Shown: in pieces, positions 55,709 through 64,000 of the stretch
How the letters are laid out: each line of letters opens with the position of its first letter
How positions within the stretch are numbered: position 1 is the first letter of the stretch
Assembly: GCA_029204225.1 (NCBI GenBank)
Contig: CM055103.1
Coordinates: forward strand, 45,916,611 to 45,980,610
Reading direction: 5' to 3'
DNA: 64,000 bases
Source: Diphasiastrum complanatum
Taxonomy: Eukaryota > Streptophyta > Lycopodiopsida > Lycopodiales > Lycopodiaceae
The notes under the pieces: model-generated
Seen by the model: the letters and a program-made list of their open reading frames with translations, nothing else
What the model was told of the DNA's origin: nothing
Databases searched by the model: none
Program-made: the position numbers and the translations under genes

Positions 55709-57674
55709 TCATTGAGTCTTGCTACAACCTTCAATTGGGAGCTATTCCAACTTGATTTCACAAATGCTTTCCTCAATGGTTATTTGGAGGAAGACATCTA
55801 CATGAGGCAACCCGAGGGCTCTATCAAGACAAAACATGAAGGAAAGGTGTGTTTCTTGAAGAAGAGCCTTTATGGGCTCAAACAAGCACCTAGACCATGG
55901 TACTCTAGGCTAGACTCTTCTCTCATTTCCATCAATTTTGTAATGAGTGCTTATGATCCATCATTGTACATAAAATTTCATGATGGCAAGATCATTATTC
56001 TTGTTTCGTATGTAAATGACATTATCTTGAGTGGTAATGATCTAGATGGAATTAGAGATGTAAAAATTGCTTTAGCAAAAGAGTTTAAGATGGTAGATCT
56101 CGGCCTATTAAGCTTCATTCTTGGGATAGAGGTTATTAGAGGATGTGATTTTAGCTTCATTTGTCAGTCTTAATATGCTACATCCATTCTAGATAGATTT
56201 GGAATGAAGAATTGTAAAGGCATTGAGACACCAATGGAGCAACATGTAAAAGCATCTATTGGTTGTGATGAAGCATCCTTTGAGGACATCACATTATATA
56301 GAAGGCTTATAGGCTCCTTGATTCATTTAGCTATAACTAGACTTGATCTTAGTTATAGTGTTGGAAAGTTAAGCCAATTCAAGCAAAGTCCTCTAGTTTC
56401 ACATTGGAAGATGGCCAAAGAGTTCTTAGATACATTTCATCTACTAAGAATTTTGGCATTTTGTATAGAGGGACTAATCTTGGCTTAAGAGCCTATCATG
56501 ACAGGATTTTGTAGGTGACAAAGTGGATAGAAGATCAACAAGTGCTTTTTCCACCTTTCTATGTGATGGAGTAGTATCATGGCTTTCCAAAAAGCAAGAT
56601 ACCATCTCCTTATCTTCCATAGAATCCAAATACAAAGCCTTGACATCAACATGCAAGGAGGTATTCTGGCTCAAAAGGCTATTGGTGGAGCTTCATGTCA
56701 TGGAGGAGGAGATCCCTATCATCTATTGTGACAACCAATCAGCCCAATCACTTGCAACTAATCCTACATTCCATGCAAGGAGCAAACACATCGAGATTGC
56801 TCATCATTTCGTGAGAGAGAAAGTGCAAGCCAAAGAGATCAAGCTCCAACACGTGTCATCATCAAGTTGCTTGGCTGATTTGTTTACTAAATCTTTACCT
56901 AAAGATTCATTTGTCAATCTTAGATCTTCAATTGGAGTGATTGATAAAAATATTGTTGTTTCCAAGGCTAGATTTGAGGAGGAGTGTGAAAATTGCCTAC
57001 ATTGGCAAATCTAGCTATGTAAAATATTGTATATTTTGTCAATATTTTTTGTTAGTCACTTGAATGGCCAAAGCGCCACTTGTCAATCCACACCTAATGT
57101 AGGTTACCACGAGTCAAGAGGAGTGGTTGTGTCCATTTGGTAGTGATTCCTACTTTGTAGGATCTAGACCTTGATTTATGATGAGATTTGTACCTACCAT
57201 GCACCTACCAAGCATGACTCTTGGATTTAGGCTAGGGTTTTCACTTTAGGGAAAGAAAGTTGAGTCTACTTGCTTATTACATGCTGGATTTTCACCTAAC
57301 TTTGCAAAGGAAGTGTCTCTTACTATGTATTTCCATTCTCCATAGTGAGGAGATAGAAACGTTTTGGAGCCTCAAGGAGAAACTCGGATTTTCTCTCATT
57401 GTATGGTGATAGTGATTGATTCCAATGAAACTCAACTTTGGCACACATTAAACTCTGTCTACAGGCCGTACAACAGCCTCATTTTCACATGTGTGAAGTC
57501 AGATTTCAGTTTATGATCAATGCTTTGATTGTCTCTACTTGTTTTCTATCAAGCTGCTAAATTAGATCTTGTTTTTGGTTGACTAGTATCTGATAGATTG
57601 TTAATCAAGCACCCAATCAACCTTGTGGATCTTTCAAAGATCCATTTATGGTCCTTAATACTGTACTTTCAACA
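55709..57674 (+). mobile_element. Ty1/copia RT, RNase H and 3' LTR
   Basis: Plus-strand relative of the 39.1-42.8 kb element. RT starts abruptly at about 55709 (SLATTFNWELFQLDFTNAFL) next to gypsy sequence. The catalytic box reads SYVNDIILSGN in place of YVDD. A stop follows ICQS at 56172, a frameshift occurs near 56420, and RNase H resumes in frame 56523-57014 (YCDNQSAQSLATNPTFHARS, SSSCLADLFTKSLPKDSF). A polypurine tract (GAGGAGGAG) precedes the LTR. Confidence 0.88.
56985..57674 (+). mobile_element. Copia 3' LTR (690 bp)
   Basis: Starts TGTGAAAATTGCC at 56985 directly after the polypurine tract and ends TACTGTACTTTCAACA at 57674. The RNase H stop lies just inside it. It matches the LTR at 39143-39820. 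Confidence 0.85.
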
Positions 57675-58241
57675 AGATGTATGGCCAAAATGCCATGTGG
57701 CAACCCACTCCTAATGTAGGTTAGGCCAAGTCAAGAGAGTTGGTCATGTCTATTTGGTGGTCATCCCTACTTTATAGGACCTACACCTAAGTTTAAGATG
57801 AAAATTTGACCAACTAGCTACCTACCAAGCATAACTCTAGGATCTAGGCTAGGGTTTCATTTTAGGGCAAGTAAGAGTGAGTTAACTTTCTTATTACATG
57901 CTGGAAATCCACCTAACTTCAAGAAGGAAGTCAAATTTGCTATGTATTCCAAGCTCTCATAGTGAGAAGATAGAATTCTTTTGGAGCTCATTGGCAATCT
58001 CCAGCTACTCCACTATGTACATTGAGTTTTGTGATCCAAATGCAACCAAATCAATTTCCACTTGTTTCTCAGCTTGAAGGTCGTACATCAAGTGTGGCTT
58101 GCACGTGTGGGCTCGTATTTCAATGTTGATTAATGCTTTTGATTGTATTTGATGACTAGTTTTTTGATAGATTGTTAAGCAAGCATTCAATCACTCTTGT
58201 GGATCTTTTGTAGATCCATTTATGGGTACAGTACTTTCACA
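57675..58241 (+). mobile_element. Truncated copia 5' LTR of the next element
   Basis: Begins inside a related LTR (GTATGGCCAAAATGCCA, corresponding to a point about 80 bp inside the preceding LTR) and ends TACAGTACTTTCACA at 58241. A primer-binding site follows immediately. It is diverged from the 690 bp LTR beside it, so it is not its partner. Confidence 0.75.
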
Positions 58242-58253
58242 TGGTATCAAAGA
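58242..58253 (+). other. Copia primer-binding site
   Basis: TGGTATCAAAGA directly after the LTR end. This is a one-base variant of the standard initiator-Met tRNA complementary site. Confidence 0.75.
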
Positions 58254-60891
58254 CAAGTACAAGAACATAAGCCATTGATCTAATGCAAATCCATTTTTAG
58301 CAAGTTTTGGTGCTAAAAACAGGAATTGAGAGGGCAAGCTAGAATCTTGATTTTGGTGAGGAGACTTGATCCCAAACTTGGTAGGGGTCCAAATCCGTAC
58401 TGTCCACATGTGTGGGCACCTCTGAACCTGAATTTAATGCATGGTAAATCTTAGGATAAGCTACCAATATTGAGTGCCATTGATTAGATTTGACATAGGG
58501 TCATGAAATCTAATTAATCTAGGCTGAAATCAGGTCCTCTAAACTTGTTTTACAAGTCTTGAAAGTACATCAAAAAGTGTGAGGCAGATTTAGTCATGTT
58601 ATTGTCCAAAAATAGCCAAAATTGGCAAGATTTGATTGTAAGTAGATTTCACATCATCTTATCTTCATTCCAACTTTGTGAGAGAGTGCTAGAACTAAGA
58701 TTATAAGTCCATTTGTTGGATGAGAAATCTAAATTGAGTGAAACATTACAAGAGAGAGACCTTAGTGAGTTTCTAGAGATGATCAAATTCATTTCTTGGC
58801 AAGATTTGTTTGAAAGTAGTTCTCACTTCATCTTATCTTCATTCCAGCTTTGTGAGGGAGTGATAGAACTGTAATTATAAGTCTATTTGTTGGATTAGAA
58901 ATCAAATTTGAGTGAAACACTACAAGTGTGAGACCTTTGTGAGTTTCAAGTCAATCAAATCTATTTCTTGTTTGTAAAAGTCACTAGTAAGATGGGATCT
59001 ACTGGAGCATACCTTCTAGAAGCTAGTGAGAGATTGAATTCTACAAATTATGCTATTTGGAAGGTTAGGATGGAGTCACTTTTGGTGCTCCATGAACTTT
59101 ATGAGTTTTTGATTGAGGATGAGATGAACCTCTAGGTGCACATGAATCAGTGAGATACAAAAAGCGATCTAGGCTAGCACTTCATTGTGTGAAAATGAAT
59201 GTGAGCAATGATCTTTTGAGGGAAGTATGATCATGTAAAAGTGCTAAAGAGGCTTGGGAGTCTTTAAAATCAATCTACGAATCTAGTAACACTTCAAGGG
59301 CTCATGCTTAGAAATCAGATTTCGAAAAGAAGTGAGGAGAGTGCACCTGATTATGTACTCAGAATCAAGTCTCTAAATAGGGAGTTGGCTTCCATTGGAG
59401 AGAAGATTCAAGATGGAGAGCTTGTATAAATTGTCCTTAATGGTCTAGGAGATGACTTTGCAAATTTGGTCCAAAGTTTTGCCATCCAAGACACTTTGCC
59501 AACTATAGAAAAACTTCATAATGTATTAGTGGCTGAAGAGTGTAGGATGCTCCACACCAAGGCAAGAATGAGTTCATTGTCTTTGCAGGATGGAGATGAG
59601 AAAGCCAATTTCTCATGCTGGGGCAAAACGAAGACCAATGGAAGAAGAAGAATCCAAGGGAGGCCAAAGAAGAGGATGATGCATCAATCTCAAAGGACAA
59701 GTCAAAGCAAAAATGCTTCTTTTGTGGAAAGAAGGGGCATTATACATCCAAATGCTACAAGTGGCTAAGAGCACAAGAGGAGGAGGACAAACAAGAAAAC
59801 CTTGCACATGAGGATAAGGAGGATGAAGTAGATGTATTCTTGATGGCATCTACATCCTCACCAACAAGCAATGGCAATTCAAGAGATACATGGTGGATTG
59901 ATAGCTCCCACATGTCTTGTGAGAAGGACTTTTTCTCAATCTTATACTCATTAAATGATGCTAAAAAAATTTTTTTTACTGCAAGTGATGAAGAGTGTAG
60001 GATAGATGGTGTTGATATCATATCTTTGTATCTAGAATCCTCAATAAGTATGGATCTAGAAAATGTCCTTTATGTACCATCAATCACCGAGAATATGCTA
60101 AGTGTTGGTCACCTATTGGAAAGTGGTTTGGATGTCCACTTTGAGCATGGTGTTTCTTCCATTTTTAAGAATGATGTTTGCATTGCAAAGGGATTTAAAC
60201 ATGGAAGATTGTTTATGTTGGAAGCTAGTGTTGCTTTTGAGAGTGTGATCTTGGCAAAGGAGGAGATCATTGAAGAGAAGATCTTGGAAAAGTGTGATCT
60301 TGCTTTAATTGAGGAGGAGCATCAAAAGGAGGAAGATCTTGAGGATCAGCCTCAAATCATGAGAGTTCCAAGGGAGTCCTCAATATGACAATGGCCGAGT
60401 CATTAAATTGCATGCAAATTTTCGATTCAAGTTAGATGCTTTCAAATCTCCATTTGTTGTTGATAAAGCAATTTCATTAGATAACTATTTCTGTAATAGT
60501 TTGAATAGTGTCATAAAAGATGAAACATCATTTGTATTGGAAATCTTTGGGTCCACATGCTTTGAGCATGAGCATTCCAATGTAAGGACTAAAGATTATC
60601 CTATTTCAATGATAGGAATGATGGTAGTGTTTTCCTCTTCAAGTAGATATTGTAGAATTGACTTGTTTTCCACCAAGGAATTTGTCAATGGTGGAAATGT
60701 GATCTTTCAAGAGTGCAAGATTTGTAAACTTGAAGAAGCATGTTTGGATCAACACCTTATTCAATTCGTTGATGGTTTGGAGTCAAGTCAAGTGCAGGAG
60801 CAAGCTCAAGACCCGAGGACTCCAAGACACTTCTAAAGCATTCATTCATCTGGCAAGAGATTTTTAAATAGATCAAGCTAAATTTGAGGAA
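58254..60891 (+). mobile_element. Ty1/copia element lacking RT and RNase H
   Basis: Plus strand after the PBS: leader to about 58990, then gag from ATG 58992 (a frame starting MGSTGAYLLEASERLNSTNY) with several frame breaks. The frame at 59615-60388 has CCHC knuckle CFFCGKKGHYTSKC at about 59720, a damaged protease (WWIDSSHMSCEKDF, missing the GAS residues), and pre-integrase LYVPSITENMLSVGHLLESG. It then jumps to an acidic linker (EEEHQKEEDLEDQPQIMRVP). The frame at 60408-60836 is an integrase C-terminal and linker piece (LEIFGSTCFEHEHSNVRTKD, VNGGNVIFQECKICKLEE). It runs straight into the 3' LTR with no RT or RNase H. Confidence 0.82.
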
Positions 60892-61000
60892 TGTGAAGAA
60901 TTGCCAAAAATTGGCAAATCTAGCTTGATAAAAAACCATGAAGATAATGTCATGTCCGAGAAATTTAAGACATATTCTAAAAGCTATGGAAGAGAAATTA
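60892..61000 (+). mobile_element. Start of copia 3' LTR
   Basis: TGTGAAGAATTGCC at 60892, following a TTTGAGGAA purine stretch, aligns with the starts of the LTRs at 56985 and 29586. The distal extent is unclear; homology fades within about 100 bp. Confidence 0.6.
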
Positions 61001-62279
61001 AATGAAGAGAGAATTGCACAAGGTAAAATAGTAGTTGAGAAGGATCAAACACAAATATACATTCCAGATAATAGTCACAAATATGAACTCATGATCAATT
61101 AGTGGCTTATCCATACCAAAAGCCACAATAATCAATAAATCATTTAGTTGTTATTTTTTCGCACCTCATAGATTGGGTGATGAACATATTTAGTATTAGT
61201 GGTGTGAAGTTTTCACGTGTATGAGAACACCTCAAATATGTGATTGATATCCTAAGATGTGGGTGATTGCACAAAGATCAAGCTATAGATTGATTTCAAG
61301 ATCTATCTCACAAATCTAAGGCAAGAGCACATAGAAACATGCATAAATCATTCACCAAGTACATTCACAAGTGTGGGAAACTCATGATAAAAAAACTAGG
61401 TATAGAAAAGGCTTGCTCTCAAGTAGAGAGAGAATCCAAGTACATGCTCTCTATTAGAGAGAGAAAGCAAAGAAAATCCTAAGTGTAGAAACTCTTAAGA
61501 TTTCAAAAAAACTTTGTATGGAATTGATCTATCACTCATACTAGTAGCACCATGAGGTGGAGAGGAGTGAAACATGATTGGACCCCTTCTTTTCCTCCTC
61601 CTAATTTTATTGGCTTAGTGACATATGGGCCCTCAAACTTGATTGGACCAATTTCATGGATTTCTCTCTTTTGATTGGTCTCTTGATCTCATGCTAACAC
61701 ATAGGAAAGTGTCACTCATCCACTCTCATCATGACAAATGTAGAAAGCCTAAGCTAGCTCGAGCTACATCACACTCCAAATTTGGCCCTATCATCTACTA
61801 ACATGTGTTATGAGGTCTAAAAATGTTTAAGTACCCCTAACTCAACATAGATAACTTTTACAAACTTTCACAAGTGGTACGCACATGTGATGTTCATAAT
61901 GGGAGACATATTGTCAAAAAAGTGAGTTTTGAGAGCCTTGAATGTAGATACCTTGACCTACATGCATGAGAGGCTGCACACTACCAAATTACTCTTGATA
62001 AACTCGGATTTTGATGAGCTATCAAACACAATTTGGATCTAGGCAAGAGCTCTTGTACACAAAAAGTAATCATCATCCAAAGTTAAGCAAGTTTCATGCA
62101 TATCCTTGAGAAACTAAGTTAATCTCATTATGGAAGAGCCAAAAACAAGCACCTTGCTTTCGGATAGAGAGAGAAAATACGTGAGGTCTTGGGTAGAGAG
62201 AGAAGGTACAAGAGTATGCTAGTCAAAAACTTGATTAACTCTCAAAATTGATTACAAGTACAATGAGACTCCATATCCA
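61001..62279. other. Unrecognised, probably retroelement-derived, non-coding stretch
   Basis: No open frame of note. There are repeated short motifs (AGAGAGAGA-type words, CACGTGTATG near 61217, GCACATGTGATG near 61871) of the kind seen in the copia LTRs of this window. Confidence 0.35.
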
Positions 62280-63614
62280 TGGTTTAGTGCATCAATCCAA
62301 GTTCCATGGAGGCTATGTGCAAGGACGAGCTTGCTTTAGGTCTTACAAGGTCCTTAGAAAAGGAGGGAAAGGTTTGTGGAGCATGTGCACTATCCAAGGC
62401 ACATAAGACTCTTTTCAAGTTCTATCTCCAAAACATCTCATCCTCTTGAGCTAATACATTCAGATATTCACTTGCTAGCACTAAGTCAAATGGTGGAGCT
62501 TCAATGTTTGTAACTTACATGGATGACTTTTCAAGATATTGTTGGGTTTTCCTAACTTCTTCCAAGGCTAAAGTATTTGAAACCTTTGTCAAGTTCAAAA
62601 CTTTTGTGAGAAGTATCATAATCGAAACATAAAGATCTTTAGAAGTGATAATGGAGGAGATTATATCTCCAATAAGTTTAAAGATCTTTGTGAGAAAGAG
62701 GGAATCAAGAAGGAACTATCTTGTCCCTAAACCTCTCGAAAAAATGGGGTGGCCGAGAGGAGAAATAGAACATTATGTGAATGTTCTAAAGCCTTGAGAT
62801 TAGATGCATGCTTGCCAAAGTCATTTTGGAGTAATTTACTCACTTGTGCCAATTATTTGATCAATAGAGTTTCATGTAGATTTATTGATGGTAAAACTCC
62901 TTATGAATTTCTGTATAGAAGAAAACCTAATCTCAAGCACTTGAAAGTCTTTGGATGCACTTGCTATGCGCATGAACCTTTGGAGACAAGGACAAAGGAA
63001 GATCCATCATCAACAAAAGGGATCATGCTCAGGTATGGCAACTCAAGCAAGGGATACAAGGTATATCTTCCATCCTTGGATAAGTTTGTGTATCTAGAGA
63101 TGTAATCTTTAATGAATACAAGATGCACAAGCTTGATGATGGCTCAATTATCTCAGCAATCAAGCTCAAGATTGTGGCCGAGAATCAAGATGATCTTGAT
63201 TTTGAGGAAGAGCGTAAGGAGGAGCTTGAACCAAGTCAACCTATCAGACCTAGAAGATCATCAAGGGTAAGAATGGAGCCAATAAGGCTCACATATCCAA
63301 GCAAGGGGCAACAAGCCAAAGTTAATCCATCCACTTCTTTTGCTCTTATGTCAAGTTTTGATGAACCTTCAAGAGTAGAAGATGCTTTGAGTTCAAAAGA
63401 ATGGTACCAAGCTATGCTAGATGCGTATAATGCTTTGATGAATAATGTAAAAATTATAGCAAATAAGGATGCTAAAACACTTGAAATGATGAGGGAAACA
63501 ATTGATTATGATTTCATAAGATTAGCACAAGTTGAACCATCAAAATCCATCAAAAATCTATGCTTGAACCTCATTAAATGGCCCAAATCCTTGAAGAAGG
63601 CTTCACACGTGTGA
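62280..63614 (+). mobile_element. Ty1/copia integrase fragment ending in an RT-less tail
   Basis: Plus strand. A degraded zinc module and integrase core lie at 62340-62748 (VCGACALSKAHKTLFKF, FRSDNGGDYISNKF, then KNGV with a stop in place of the PYTPQQ block). Frame 62749-63105 has AERRNRTLCECSKALRLDA, NLKHLKVFGCTCYAHEPLET and SSTKGIMLRYGNSSKGYKVY. Frame 63123-63614 is the linker (RPRRSSRVRMEPIRLTYPSK) and pre-RT block (FALMSSFDEPSRVEDALSSK, EWYQAMLDAYNALMNN), then 60 residues unrelated to RT (VKIIANKDAKTLEMMRETID) and a stop. LTR-like sequence with CACACGTGTG (63604) follows. Confidence 0.8.
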
Positions 63615-64000
63615 AAGTACGGCCTCCCACAGTCTGAGTACTGTACACCAGACCTACATTCAATCCTATAATCATTAGTAATCACAAGTACTCAAACAAT
63701 TATGAACATAGAGAGCAATTGCACCATTATGACAGAAAAAATCATGAAATTGCTTGATTGATTTTGGTGAGATATCATCACCTATATATACATGATCCAT
63801 CACGGTTTTGGGCAGGTATGAGTAGCCCTAAACCTATCCCTAATGCTGATTTTGGTGGATCTTTCATCCCTATCAAGTTAGGGTTGAAATCTTGGAGATC
63901 CCTCAACAATGCAAAAATTACCAAAAATAGCTCCTATTTTTTCTCCCTTGTATCTAAGCATAATTTGGACTCATTACAAAGGTTCTAACACTTAGGTCTA
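63615..64000. other. LTR-like sequence to window end
   Basis: Non-coding. It has short words shared with the copia LTRs of this window (TACGGCC, CTATATATAC), and no boundary can be set. Confidence 0.35.

Noticed and set aside
1-64000. CRISPR arrays, bacterial insertion sequences, rRNA or tRNA genes.
   Set aside because: No regularly spaced identical repeats, no prokaryotic gene organisation, and no cloverleaf with A/B box motifs was recognised by eye. A tRNAscan-SE run would be needed to exclude tRNAs formally.

Overview
This is a nuclear segment from a repeat-rich land-plant genome. The window has three multi-exon host genes embedded in old, nested LTR retrotransposons. There are no operons, no bacterial signals, no CRISPR array and no rRNA or tRNA gene that I could recognise. 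Intron splice sites are plant-like GT..AG, and the transposable elements are Ty1/copia, Ty3/gypsy and hAT types. The best clue to the organism is an apparently intact gene for PF16/SPAG6, a protein of the central pair of motile flagella. Among land plants it is expected only in lineages with swimming sperm: bryophytes, lycophytes, ferns and horsetails, cycads and Ginkgo. Together with a 10.7 kb intron, heavy retrotransposon content and an unusual NIP aquaporin, this suggests a fern-like plant or a gymnosperm with motile sperm. That assignment is inference.

Host genes. (1) An alkaline phytoceramidase gene on the minus strand has exon 1 at 17566-17307 and exon 2 at 6639-6129. The intron is 10,667 bp and holds a complete non-autonomous hAT element plus copia and gypsy debris. 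The 256-residue product keeps all the catalytic residues. (2) PF16/SPAG6 lies on the plus strand in eight exons from 33341 to 37699. All splice phases agree and give a 513-residue armadillo-repeat protein. (3) A NIP-subfamily aquaporin lies on the plus strand in five exons from 46653 to 48992 and encodes 304 residues. It has NPS/NPV pore motifs and an inferred S-N-A-R selectivity filter. Each of the three genes has a long GA/CT microsatellite in an intron or just upstream.

Mobile elements by region. 1-3650: decayed Ty3/gypsy on the minus strand with the RT core deleted. 6.6-17.3 kb (ceramidase intron): copia RT scrap, a 917 bp copia LTR with an RNase H stub, a gypsy gag-protease fragment, and a 962 bp hAT element with a perfect 8 bp duplication. 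20.9-22.9 kb: an unrecognised decayed reading frame followed by LTR-like DNA. 23.3-26.0 kb: a copia-type element without RT that carries two tandem, mutually related open reading frames of unknown function. 26.0-28.7 kb: a copia RT/RNase H element with a mutated catalytic motif. 29.0-31.3 kb: an internally deleted copia. 39.1-45.0 kb: two copia elements in opposite orientation; one is interrupted by a 378 bp inverted-repeat element, of which a second copy lies at 49.6 kb inside a copia gag. 51.1-58.2 kb: a same-strand mosaic of copia, gypsy and copia pieces ending in two abutting LTRs. 58.2-64 kb: two more copia derivatives that lack RT.

The items most worth a second look are the flagellar gene, the aquaporin filter, the inverted-repeat element that inserts at T^T without target duplication, the duplicated ORF carried by the RT-less copia element, and the repeated gypsy/copia mosaic junctions.
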